NCBI GenBank assembly: GCA_033032865.1
Contig: JAWHQI010000061.1
Location: 62,001 to 126,000, forward strand
DNA length: 64,000 nucleotides
Origin: Dactylorhiza incarnata
Lineage: Eukaryota > Streptophyta > Magnoliopsida > Asparagales > Orchidaceae
Direction: 5' to 3'
A program made the position numbers and the translations under genes. Below, one piece after another: positions 11,422 through 22,489 of this stretch. The number at the start of each line of letters is the position of its first letter. The stretch's first letter is position 1. Below the pieces are notes generated by a model. It made no database searches. It saw only the letters and a program-made list of their open reading frames with translations, and had not been told where the DNA came from.

Positions 11422-12989
11422 TAAGACTTACCATAGTAATGGAAAGATAACATCAGAAGTAGTCGGTCCCTAGGGAAGACAGGGTCCGGTGTTCAATTGA
11501 ACACCGACTGCCTGAATCAACTTGATAATCCATCTTAGGATAATAGAGCAACCTGAGAGCTTGTGGGCATACAAGAATGGGTAGCCACTAATTAAAAATA
11601 AATTTCATGGATAAAGGAATTTGGGCTTCAGTCACCCTCGCATTCCTTAGTACCGCTGCGAGCCCTTCACCGGGTAACCCACGGGAAGTCCAGGATTCAC
11701 CTCAAGCTTCTAAGATCAATTAACAATAGACAAGAGTAGTAAAATAGGAAAACCTGAAATGTTATTCCCCCCTTCACAAATTTGGGACGGGATATAAGGA
11801 AGGACTGGGATAGTCCTGCGAGCGGTAGGCTCGGGTTATAAGGAAGGACTAGGATAGTCCTGCGAGCGGTAGGCTCGGGTTATAAGGAAGGACTGGGATA
11901 GTCCTGCGAGCGGTAGGCTCGGGATATAAGGAAGGACTGGAATAGTCCTGCAAGCGGTAGGCTCGGGTTATAAGGAAGTACTTGGATAGTCCTGCGAGCG
12001 GTAGGCTCAGGTAATAAGGAAGGACTGGGATAGTCCTGCGAGCGGTAGGCTCGGGATATAAGGAAGGACTGGGATAGTCCTGCGAGCGGTAGGCTCGGGT
12101 TATAAGGAAGGACTTGGATAGTTCTGCGAGCGGTATGCTCAATATTATATAAGGAAGGACGGGTTAGTCCTGCGAGCGGTAGGCTCGATGTTAGATAAGG
12201 AAGGACGTGTTAGTCCTTCCAGGGGCAGACTAGATATTATTAAGGTTAAGTGTTATTTAGACTAAAAGTTGTTAAGGCTAGGTGTTATTAAGACAAGATG
12301 TTATTAAGGTTAGGTATAACTAATTAGAGGCGCTGATGTATCAAGTAGTGCGCGAATACACTGGTGTGTTCTTCAGGGGCGCACAAAAGGTCTAGGCCGG
12401 GAGTGTTGAGTATAGCCTAGAGGTGGACAAGCCCGATCCACCGCCCACATTTGCCTTGACAAGGGTACCTGAGTTGTTACACTCAAACAGAGGGTGGAAC
12501 ATGAGACAATGACCAGGCCTGGAGTTGGACTCTCTGCTGCCGCCGGGAGAGCACCAGTAAGCAAGACGCCTCATCTACCTACAATACACTTCTACCCAGG
12601 ACAGAGGGCAGAGTTATATGCTATAGAGGGCGTCGAGCCGTGTGGGTGTTTGCCTTGTTATATTTTTGGAAGGAGAGAGGCGAAAAGGAGACGGTTAGAT
12701 TGGGATTAGACCCTAGTTGTATTCTACTTTTATTTCCGCACTTTGATTAGCACTCTGTTGTTTATTATTATCTCATTTTGGACATGTACTATTTTTCTTA
12801 TGTGATTGTTGTGGACTTGTGCTTCTAGTTTATTCAATTTGATTGTGATTTTGGTTGGCCTTGATAATGTTGAATAGCCGGCAGAATCGGCGTGTTGTGG
12901 CGGCGTCCATTTAGTGAAATGGTGTCACCGCAAGACGGCGGTTCTGGGCGATAAGACCCGGTAAGAATGCAAAAAAAGAGGGTCTTGCA
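11422..12989 (+). mobile_element. Element B 5' LTR, right segment
   Basis: This is the continuation of B's 5' LTR after the nested element A. It is collinear with 21462-23454 and ends GGTCTTGCA next to a PBS (the 3' LTR ends GGTCTTACA). It lacks about 470 bp present at 22490-22959 in the 3' LTR; CAGAGGG sits at both ends of the missing block. No coding region is present; ORFs over the 44-bp array are repeat translations. Confidence 0.88.
11798..12200 (+). repeat. 44-bp tandem array with two hairpins per unit (5' LTR B)
   Basis: About nine units are spaced 44 bp apart (TATAAGGAAGG at 11837, 11881, 11925 and so on). Each unit has two short perfect dyads: AGGACT-GGGAT-AGTCCT and CGAGC-GGTAG-GCTCG. 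The last two units are diverged but keep an AGGAC/GTCCT stem. A parallel array is in the 3' LTR at about 21830-22200. Confidence 0.9.
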
Positions 12990-12992
12990 AAC

Positions 12993-13001
12993 TGGTATCA
13001 G
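12993..13001 (+). promoter_or_regulatory. Element B primer binding site (tRNA-iMet type)
   Basis: TGGTATCAG follows the LTR end TTGCA by three bases, as in element A, and matches the initiator methionine tRNA 3' end. Confidence 0.85.
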
Positions 13002-13094
13002 CTTAGCCAACTTCGATCCAAAATACAGAAGTCCACAACCCTAGAGCAACCCCGTTCGAGTTAGTTTGAGGGCAAACTAGCAGCGAAAGCAATG

Positions 13095-13179
13095 GTGTGC
13101 CCATAGGAAAAATCACATTTAATTGTCCATCAAGTGAGATGTTAGGCCAACCTTTCTAAATCAAACCTTTTTTTTGTAG
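13095..13179 (+). other. Possible intron between gag start codon and gag body, element B
   Basis: The gag frame has no in-frame ATG; a TAG at 13177-13179 closes it upstream. That TAG is also the end of a strong acceptor (T8 then GTAG). An ATG at 13092-13094 is followed at once by GTGTGC. Removing 13095-13179 places this ATG in frame with codons beginning CCT CCA GTG. The donor is mediocre and the branch site weak, so this is a hypothesis. Confidence 0.4.
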
Positions 13180-13185
13180 CCTCCA

Positions 13186-14430
13186 GTGAATGTCGCCACC
13201 CGGGGGACAATTCCCCATGTGCAGAACGTAGTTCCCCCTGTGCAGAACACGATCCCTCCCGTACAGGATGCAGTCCCTCCCCCACCGGCTCCCACCCAAT
13301 TCCATCAGACGGAGCTAGGACAAACATTGGCCGCTATCCTGCAGGCCTTTACTCAACAACATGCACCAGCCCAGGTCCCCAACCCAGGGGCAAATTGGTT
13401 GAGCGTCTTCCGAGGCCTCTCCCCGCCGTCTTACACAGGGACCGAGTCAGTAGTTCAGACAGAGGAGTGGCTGGACGCAATCCAAAAGATGCTAGCTGGG
13501 ATTCGTTGCCCGGTGGACGTGGCTGTATCCTTGGCAGTGTCCGCTTTGAAATCGCACGCTAAGAGATGGTGGAAGTCGGCCTTGGATACCACCTTTGTCG
13601 GCTTAGAATATGCCGACATTACTTGGGAAGAGTTCTGGGAGGCGTTACTGGAGCACTTTGTACCGCAAACAGCCAGAGACGAGTTGGAGGAGCGTTTCCT
13701 GCACCTGAAGCAAGGAAACCTATCAGTTCTGGAATATCAGCGGGAGTTCTCGCACCTAGCTCGCTTCGCTACGACCCATCAGTTTGATGACTCGGGATAT
13801 GCCATGAGATTTTTCAAAGGCCTCCGAGATGACCTCAGACACGCCCTGCAGTATGTGGCAGACCTCGGATTAGCTCAGATCATCGAAGCAGCGAGAAGGC
13901 TGGAAGCAGATCAGATTATGGTAAAAGGAAAAGGAAAAAGACCGGCGGAAGAGGCAGGATTCAGCAACAGAGGGCAGCAGAGGGGCAGATTTGTACAACA
14001 CAGGAGGGGTGGGGGACGACCCCGTCCCGACTTCAGACAGGACCAGAGGCCCCCAGCAGTGCTGGCTCCTCAGCCACTACAGATCCGGGAGCCACCTAGG
14101 CAAGGAGGAGGAGCACCTCCTCAGCAGCTGTACTTCCAGTGCCACCAGCCGGGGCACATCCGCATCAACTGCCCGCAAAGGATTCGACCACAGCCACCAG
14201 CACCACCAGCCCAACAATTCAGGGGCCGAGGCCGAGGACGTGGCCGAGGACTCCCCGGTAGAGACCGGCAGCCAGAACAGATGTACGCGCTGGATCTCGC
14301 CGAGCCAAGAAATCCTGAAGATGTGATTACAGGTACCTTAAAAGTTTTACTTTTATATTTACTTAAATACATTGCCAAACCCTCAGTTTACTTCAACAAT
14401 AAACCAAATCATAAAATCACTCAGGAATAG
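13186..14430 (+). CDS. gag: Element B Gag
   Basis: The 414-codon frame (first codon GTG) encodes a retrotransposon Gag. A proline/valine-rich N-terminus is followed by a gag core with KRWWKSAL and YQREFSHLARF, then an Arg/Gly-rich tail. The zinc knuckle reads YFQCHQPGHIRINC: the first Cys of the CCHC motif is Tyr, so RNA binding is probably impaired. The last ~33 codons (from 14333) lie in a predicted intron; the true exon end is the ACAG at 14329-14332. The start is uncertain: either ATG 13092 joined by a leader intron, or a frameshifted ATG at 13190. Confidence 0.88.
   Translation: MNVATRGTIPHVQNVVPPVQNTIPPVQDAVPPPPAPTQFHQTELGQTLAAILQAFTQQHAPAQVPNPGANWLSVFRGLSPPSYTGTESVVQTEEWLDAIQKMLAGIRCPVDVAVSLAVSALKSHAKRWWKSALDTTFVGLEYADITWEEFWEALLEHFVPQTARDELEERFLHLKQGNLSVLEYQREFSHLARFATTHQFDDSGYAMRFFKGLRDDLRHALQYVADLGLAQIIEAARRLEADQIMVKGKGKRPAEEAGFSNRGQQRGRFVQHRRGGGRPRPDFRQDQRPPAVLAPQPLQIREPPRQGGGAPPQQLYFQCHQPGHIRINCPQRIRPQPPAPPAQQFRGRGRGRGRGLPGRDRQPEQMYALDLAEPRNPEDVITGTLKVLLLYLLKYIAKPSVYFNNKPNHKITQE
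14333..14424 (+). other. Predicted gag-pro intron of element B (about 92 bp)
   Basis: Donor TTACAG|GTACC sits at the same codon context (Thr-Gly) as in element A. Acceptor CACTCAG at 14418-14424 restores an open frame into the protease domain; ATAG at 14427-14430 is an alternative six bases on and is also in frame. The sequence between is AT-rich and reads to a stop if unspliced. The shared position with element A is the main support. Confidence 0.65.
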
Positions 14431-17390
14431 TACTAGTTTACAAAAAGCCCGCATACACCTTGTTCGATAAGGGTGCCTCCCACTCGTTCGTATCAGCGGA
14501 ATTCGTAGACGACCTGGACCAGGTGCAACGCTTTGAAGGCATCGAAAGGAAGGTGCGACTTACAGATGGATCCGAGATAGTAATGGGCGCCAAGTGCAGC
14601 ATGGACGTAGAGATTGGACGAAAGATGTTCGAAGCACCGACGACGCTTTTGAAGATGAAGGGTTATGATCTGATCTTGGGCATGAACTCGCTATACTGGA
14701 ACCATACCAAGATTGATTGTCAGTCAAAGAGAATTGTGCTAAGATACAGGGACTCTGAAGTGGTAATCGAAGGTATTATACTCATTCCCCATTATTTAAT
14801 TTCGTCGACTCAGGCCGTTTAGGCCCATTTACAGGGAGATGAAGTTTGCATGATATGTTTTGAGATGAAAGAAGAAGAGACTTCTCTGACCAATATCCCT
14901 GTAGTCCAAAATTACCCTGATGTATTCCCAGAAAAGCTACCCGGACTACCGCCGCACCGGGAGAAGAATTTCCAGATTCAGTTAGTGTCAGGAGCTAGGC
15001 CCGTATCTAGGGCACCATACCGAATGGCCCCAAAGGAGTTAGCAGAGTTCCGCAGCCAATTGCAGGAGTTAGTGGACTCCGGGTTCGTCCGACCGAGCTC
15101 ATCGCCATGGGGAGCCCAGGTGCTCTTTGTGAAAAAGAAGGACGGGACCCTCCGGCTGTGTATCGACTACCGAGAACTCAACCGGCTAACCGTGCGCAAC
15201 ACGTATCCTTTACCCCTGATTGACGAGTTATTCGATCAGCTGGAAGGGGCGCATTGGTTCTCAAAACTAGATCTGAGGTCGGGGTACTATCAATTACGGA
15301 TTGAGGAAGAAGATATTCCGAAGACAGCCTTTAGCAGTCGGTATGGCCTTTACGAGTTCACGATAATGCCCTTTGGACTCACGAACGCCCCCTCCACGTT
15401 CATGAGTCTAATGAACTGTGTATTCGAAGCCTACATAGATGTCTTCGTTATAGTATTCATAGACGATATACTTATCTACTCAAGGACGGAGGAGGAGCAT
15501 ACGCAACACCTGACACTCGTGTTGGGGAGACTCAGAGAGCACAAATTATATGTTAATTGTAGCAAATGCCAATTCTGGCTTAAGGAAGTGGCATTCCTAG
15601 GGCATATTATCAGTGGAGCAGGACTGGCAGTGCGTGACTGGCCTCAACTAAAGACAGCGTCAGACGTGCGAAGTTTCCTAGGACTTGTCGGATACTACCG
15701 GAAGTTCGTGGAAGGGTTCTCCCGGATTGCCCTTCCTCTCACATCTCTAACCAGGAAGGATGCACCGTTCGTATGGACGCCGAAATGTGAAGCAGCCTTT
15801 CAAGAACTGAAGAGCAGGCTTATCTCCGCCCCGATCCTTGCCCTCCCATCTGGGAAGGAAGGGTTTCAAGTATATACAGACGCGTCCTACCAAGGAATGG
15901 GTGCAGTGTTAATGCAGAACGGACATGTGATCGTGTACGCTTCTCGGCAACTAAAGAAGCATGAGCAAAACTACCCAGTACACGACTTGGAGATGGGAGT
16001 CGTAGTCTTCGTGCTAAAAATCTGGAGACACTACTTATACGGAGTTCATTGCGACATCTTATCAGATCACAAGAACTTAAAATATGTAGACACTCAGAAG
16101 GATCTAAACATCCGGCAAAGGAGATGGGTAGAGTTTCTCTGCGACTATCAATATACGACGCACTATCATCCCGGAAAAGCAAATTCGGTAGCAGATGCAC
16201 TCAGTAAGCGGGCTAGTACATCAGATAAGGAACCTCAGTTGATGGCCATGGAACTAGTACAGATGCTGGACAATATTCACATCACACTAGTATCCAGAGA
16301 TGATCCAGAAGTCTACCAGGAATATCTAGCCTCGATGAGCTTAGTCTGTGACATCCGAGATCGGATCAAGGCTGCACAGAAATGTGATGCGGTTAGAACC
16401 AGTCTTTGAGGCCTTGGAATCAGGCACCGCAGGGGATTATATGTTAAAAGACGACATAGTGCGTTTCCGAGGTAGAACCTATATACCAATAGGGGATAAC
16501 CTTCGGGAAGATGTTCTGACAGAAGCTCATCACAGTAGATACTCAGTACACCCCGACATCACTAAAATGACTGCGAATGTAGAAATAACGATGTACTGGA
16601 CAGGGATGAAGAGACATATCATCCGTTTCGTGACCCACTGTGAGTCGTGTCAACTGGTAAAGGCCGAGTGCAGAAGCCCCGGAGGGCTATTACAACCATT
16701 ACCGGTGCTGGAGTGGAAGTTTGAGGATATATCCATGGACTTCATACACGGATTACCTCGCTCCCGCTCCGGGCATGGTTCTGTTTGGGTCATAGTGGAT
16801 AGGTTGACGAAAGTAACCAGACTCGTCCCCACCAAAAAGGGTGCCCCTGTCAGCATCTTAGTACGGTTGTTTGTGGAACAGTTTGTTGGATACCATGGAG
16901 TACCCAGATTGATCGTGTCAGATCGAGATGGCTGATTTACGTCTAGGGAATGGAAGGCGGTTCAAGCATATCTGGGATCGCGACTGAAATTCAGCACCAC
17001 ATTCCACCCTCAGACAGACGGACAAACGGAGCGAACCATCCGGACTATGGAGGATTTGCTGAGGCTATGTATATTGGATAGTGGGGAACCTTGGGAGAGG
17101 CTACTACCACTCGTCGAATTCTCCTACAACAATAGCCAGCAATCCAGCATTGGCATGGCTCCTTACGAAGCCTTACACGACAGGAAGTGTAGAACCCCTC
17201 TATCTTGGGTTCAGGACGAAGATCCGAAGGCGCTGGGGTCAGAATATATCGAAGACACAGACGCCCAAGTGTGATTGATACGTGAACGAATGCTAGAGGC
17301 GCATTGCAGACAAGTGAAATATTACGATGCGCGACATCGTAAGGTGGAATTCCAAGCATGAGACCGAGTGTTTTCTTTTGTATTAGGATT
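14425..17390 (+). pseudogene. pol: Element B Pol remnant: protease, RT, RNase H, integrase
   Basis: The protease active site reads Asp-Lys-Gly (FDKGAS at 14463) instead of Asp-Thr/Ser-Gly, so it is probably dead. An in-frame TAG at 14820 separates it from the RT frame (14850-16409), which has [11 protein letters not shown] and FIDD. A small in-frame deletion occurs in the RT-RNase H connection near 15630. RNase H begins at YTDASYQG (about 15875). A frameshift near 16380-16409 moves to the integrase frame, which has HHCC residues and MDFIHGLPR, a TGA at 16933 within the VSDRDG region, another TGA at 17272 and a third at 17359. The chromodomain region is missing. Confidence 0.92.
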
Positions 17391-18576
17391 TGTAACATCC
17401 CCCAAACTGCTAGGCCCCTAGAGAATTTTTGTCATGACAAGTCATGACAAAAATAGGATAAAGTGACATAGGGTGCTAGGATGACAAACTGAATGGGTGA
17501 AGAAACACATGGTGTGCACTTAGCCACCATGAGCCACCCCAAGGTAGGAAGAATTCAAAGAGGCTAAAGCACCTCAAGCACCACTCATAACCCTGAGAAC
17601 TCCCTTAGGATGGGGAAATGTGTACAAGATATGACCAAAAGGCTTCAATAACCAAATTAACCTCACCATGACTCTATGGACATCCTAGAGTAGTGAGTAG
17701 GTCACTAGGGACCCATGGGGTCAACCAATTGGGTCAAAATGGCTAAAGTCAATTTTAAGCCAGTCTAGGTCAAAACTCCATAAATAAGGACAATTGGACT
17801 CCAATTGATCAAATTGGACTCACCATCATATGGCAACCTCCCTAAGGGACCTAATGGACCTTAAAAGCCCCTCATGGGGCCATCAACTAGGCTCAATTGG
17901 GCCAAGTAGGGACCTAAATATGCTAAAACCCCAAATTGATCTTCAATTGACCTAGTGTGACCAAATTGATCACCCCTAACACTCATAGATCACTTAGGGA
18001 AGTAAATGGGGCCTAAGTAAACCAAAGTGCACAATCAATTTTGGAAGATTAGGGCAAAATCACCAAAATACCCAAATTGCCCCTATAAGCAATTTTGTGA
18101 AATTAAGCCTCATATGTCCCCACCATGACTCAATTCATCTTGGAATGAGTCCATAAGATCTAAGACAACAATATGGGTCAGTCACAAAAATTGGGGTGAG
18201 CTTGTGTCAAGCCCAAACCCAAAATCCCCAATTTGGTCTATTTGGGTCAAGTCAGCCAAACCTAAATCAAGTGGTCTTATCCCAATCCCATGACTCAAAT
18301 ATCAGCCTACATGGTGACTAGACCCTAGGCATTCTGAATTTCGAAATTAAGGGATTAATTGCAAGGATTTTGGTTTGAAATGGAGGAAGAAAACAAAAGA
18401 GGCAAGGAAGAGGAAAAGAAGGGATGGGTGCCAAATGGCATGCCAATTCCCTTCCCAAGCTCTGCTCTGAGCTGGGGAAATTAATTCCCTTCAGTTGGGC
18501 AGAGGGAATAGGCTGCTGGTTGGCCAAAAAGGGCGGCCAAGGGGTTGGTCGAGAGCCCCTTAATGGCAGCCAACCA

Positions 18577-18582
18577 TATAAA
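18577..18582 (+). promoter_or_regulatory. Candidate LTR B promoter TATA box
   Basis: CCATATAAACCCTCTCCCTC is followed by a C/T-rich, 5'-UTR-like stretch (CATTTCTTCCTCC). This is the usual layout of a plant RNA polymerase II start region. The TSS would be expected about 30 nt downstream. Confidence 0.55.
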
Positions 18583-18638
18583 CCCTCTCCCTCTCATTTC
18601 TTCCTCCTACCACTCTCAGAACCTCCAGAGCACTCGAG

Positions 18639-18664
18639 CCCCCCCCCCCCCCCCCCCCCCCCCC
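18639..18664 (+). repeat. Poly-C homopolymer in LTR B
   Basis: About 25 consecutive C residues lie roughly 60 bp downstream of the candidate TATA box. The run length is probably uncertain in sequencing. Confidence 0.9.
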
Positions 18665-20059
18665 TTCAGACGTCGTTTTCGAGCTCAGTCAAACTAAGGA
18701 AGCAATGGACGCCGGAAACGAAGCTCAAATCTTCCTCCGTCGCAACTCCCGCCGCCAAGCTCGCGCACAGGCAAGTTCCTTTCCTTCTCCTCCTATGCTA
18801 GAGATCTTTCTCTTATCCCGTCGATTCGAGCCTTATAATGATGTTTTCAGTTTTAATTTCTATGTTCCTAGCCGTAAAAATGAAAGGTGGCGCAGACCAT
18901 CTCCGGCCACCTACGACCGCGTTCTCACCGCCAAACGATAGCCCTAGGTCGGGTGAAGGTGATGGCTTGGCCGTTTTGCCGGTGATGGTCGGAGCTCGCC
19001 GGAAAATAGCCCACAAAACGGCCCAGGAAGAACAAATCTAGTCCTTTGGTTTCATCGAGGACGATGAACAGCCACCGTTGGATCGCGCGTGATCCCTTAT
19101 TCGCAGCCCAAAACATTTAGTTAAATTCATTTAAATGATTGTGTCACACTTATACTCGATTTGTACAAGCTAATTTTGAGGCCCTTAGAGGCTGAAAAAT
19201 GAAAAATGTCTAGAGACATGACTTGTAGATCTTCGAGTCTACTTTACATAGAAATTAAAATCAGGTCAAATGAAGACATGTAGACCCTTGTAGGTCGTAT
19301 TTAGTGGGACTGGTCCAAATAGTGAACCAGCCACATTTTTGTTAATTCCCATTGATTGTGACCTCACCAAGGCCTAAAATTTTGGGCATGGTTGAGATAC
19401 ATATATAGGCCTGTTCAGTAGAAATTTCAGATTTTTACGACAAAATTGTCATATTGTTTTGGAAAAATTTGCTTTTCCATGTGACACCTAAATCTAGGGT
19501 TATACAAGGTCAACTCCACTCAAATCTTTGGTGGATGGTAGATTAGATCAAGGATAGCCCATGGACAAAATTTGAGGTCACTTGGACTCATGCATGTTGA
19601 GATATCTCACATGCAAGATCTTTAGTCATGATGAATAGTAACGCCTTTAACCCAATGACCTAATTTGTAAAATTAATGGAGAAATCCTCCATGCATGCCT
19701 CTGAAACCTTGGGGTATTTGTAAGTCATGGGGTTGTACACTATGGATATGAGTTTCATTACTTTTGGAAATTATTTTCCTAAAGTTTTGAATTAAACAAA
19801 AATTGTCACACTTTTAAATAAATGAAATAACTTGAATCAAAACCTTAGGAATAAATCCAAAACTCTGGGAAGTGGGTGTTTGACTTGAAGGACACATTCA
19901 GGAATTTTTCTGGATTTTTTTTATCACATTTAATTCTCTGAATTTGATTTAATTTGTTATGTAAAATTTATTCAAGTATGAAATTCAGGCCTCATATGCC
20001 ATTGGAAAATTGTGAAATTGTTTTTGTAGATTCCCTTGGTAATTTTATAGTCCTGTAAA

Positions 20060-21280
20060 TTTTCTCAGAATTTATAGAGATCTGTAGATACTTGTTGTGT
20101 AAATCCTTATTTACACCCCATTCATGTTAAATAGAAATCACGCTCAAATAATCCCTGGAAAAATGTGAAATTTAGGGTTTGAAGTTTTTAAACCAATATT
20201 ATGCTATTGTGAATTTATCAGAATTTATAAAGATATGTAGATGATACTTGTTGTGTAAATCCTTATTTGCACCCCATTCATTTTAAATATAAATCATGGT
20301 CAAATAGTCCCTGTAAAAATGTGAAACTTAGGGTTTGTGGTTTTTAGACAAATTCTATGCTATTGTGAATTTAGCAGAATTTATAAAGATCTGTAGATGA
20401 TACTTGTTGTGTAAATCCTTATTTGCACCCCATTCATGTTAAATAGCAATCATGGTAAAATAGTCCCTAGAAAAATGTGAAACTTAGGGTTTGAGGTTTT
20501 TAGACCAATATTATGCTATTGTGAATTTACCAGAATTTATAGAAATCTGTAGATGATACTTGTTGTGTAAATCCTTATTTGCACCCCATTCATGTTAAAT
20601 AGTAATCATGGTCAAATAGTCCATGGAAAAATGTGAAACTTAAGTTTTGAGGTTTTTAGACCGATGGTACACTATTGTGAATTTTTCAGAATTTATAGAG
20701 ATATGTAGATGATATTTGCTGTGCAAAACCTTATTTGCACACACTCATGATAATTAGAAATCATGGTTAAATAATCCCTGGAATATTATGATATTTAGGA
20801 TTTGAGGTTTTCAGTTCATTATCATGTCATATTGAATTTCTCAGAATTTATAGAGATCATTAGTTGATACTTGATGTATAAACCTCTATTTGCAAACCAT
20901 TCAATTTAAATAGAAATCATGATGAAATATTCCTTGGAAAATTATGATATTTAGGATTTGAAGTTTTCAGTTCATTACTATGATATAAGGAATTTATCAG
21001 AAATTATAGAGGTCATTAGTTGATACTTGATGTACAAAACTCTATTTGCACACACCATTCACTTTAAATGGAAATTATGGTGAAATAATCTCTGGAAAAA
21101 TTATGATATTTAGGATTTGAGGTTTTCAGTTCATTTCTATGATATAGCGAACTTATCAGAATTTATAGAGGTCATTAGTTGATACTTGATGTACAAAACT
21201 CTATTTGCACACCATTCACTTTAAATAGAAATTATGATGAAATAATCCATGGAAAATTATGATACTTAGGATTTGATGGT
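20060..21280 (+). repeat. 156-bp AT-rich tandem repeat (3' LTR copy)
   Basis: This is the counterpart of the array at 830-2090. Units are marked by GATACTTGTTGTGTAAATCC, with more diverged units (TTGATACTTGATGTAC) toward the right end. Confidence 0.85.
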
Positions 21281-21829
21281 TTTAAAGTGAGACACACCAG
21301 TAGTAATTATTTCAAACCATTTTGGTGTATATTTCTAGTAGTTCCTTCACAAATCTTGGAAACACCCAAATTGGATTTAATTTAATTATGGTGAAAATAA
21401 TTGTTGTAAAGTATTGATTCTCTGGATTCGGTAGTTTTTATATTGTGACGGAAAAAGGATTAAGACTTACCATAGTAATGTAGAGATAACATCAGAAGTA
21501 GTCGGTCCCTAGGGAAGGTAGGGTCCGGTGTTCAATTGAACACCGACTGTCTGAATCAACTTGATAATCCATCTTAGGATAATAGAGCAACCTGAGAGCT
21601 TGTGGGCATACAAGAATGGGTAGCCACTAATTAAAAATAAATATCCTGGATAAAGGAATTTGGACTTCAGTCACCCTCGCATTCCCTAGTACCGCTGCGA
21701 GCCCTTCACCGGGTAACCCACGGGAAGTCCAGGATTCGCCTCAAGCTTCTAAGATCAATTAACAATTGACAAGAGTAGTAAAATAGGAGAACCTGAATTG
21801 TAATTCCCCCCTTCCCAAATTTGGAACGG

Positions 21830-22200
21830 GATATAAGGAAGGACTGGGATAGTCCTGCGAGCAGTAGGCTCGGGTTATAAGGAAGGACTGGGATAGTCCT
21901 GCGAGCGGTAGACTCGGGATATAAGGAAGGACTGGGATAGTCCCGCGAGCGGTAAGCTCGGGTTATAAGGAAGGACTGGGATAGTCCTGCGAGCGGTAGG
22001 CTCGGGTTATAAGGAAGGACTGGGATAGTCCTGCGAGCGGTAGGCTCGGGACATAAGGAAGGACTGGGATAGTCCTGCGAGCGGTAGGCTCGGGTTAATA
22101 GGAAAGACTGGGATAGTCCTGCGAGCAGTATGCTCGATGTTATATAAGGAAGGATGGGTTAGTCCTGCGAGCGGTAGGCTCGATGTTAGATAACGAAGGA
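21830..22200 (+). repeat. 44-bp double-hairpin tandem array (3' LTR copy)
   Basis: About eight units of the 44-bp repeat are present, with the same two dyads per unit as at 11798-12200. Most substitutions fall in loops or spacers, though a few hit stems (for example AGTCCC near 21945). Confidence 0.9.
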
Positions 22201-22489
22201 CGTGTTAGTCCTGCCAGGGGTAGACTAGATATTATTAAGTTTAAGTGTTATTTAGACTAAAAGTTGTTAAGGCTAGGTGTTATGAAGACTAGATGTTATT
22301 AAGGTTAGGTATAACTAATTAGAGGCGCTGATGTATCAAGTAGTGCGTGAATACCCTGGTGTGTTCTTCAGGGGCGCACAAAAGGTCTAGGCCGGGAGTG
22401 CTTAGTATAGCCTAGAGGTGGACAAGCCCGATCCACCGCCCTCATTCGCCTCGACAAGGGTACCCGAGTTGTTACACTCAAACAGAGGG

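Larger units (their letters stand above)
12990..17390 (+). mobile_element. Element B internal region (degenerate Tekay/Del-like chromovirus)
   Basis: This is the internal domain of the host element for A: PBS, gag, then a pol broken by in-frame stops, one frameshift and loss of the chromodomain and PPT. Pol coding sequence runs straight into the presumed 3' LTR at 17391, so several hundred bases between integrase and LTR appear deleted. It is non-autonomous now. Its RT is clearly related to that of element A but well diverged. Confidence 0.9.

Noticed and set aside
11798..12200. CRISPR-like array
   Set aside because: The units are contiguous tandem repeats with no unique spacers, and lie inside a plant LTR.
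18424..18801. 125-codon ORF in LTR B as a host gene
   Set aside because: It spans the TATA-like region and a poly-C run; the Pro-rich part is the homopolymer.
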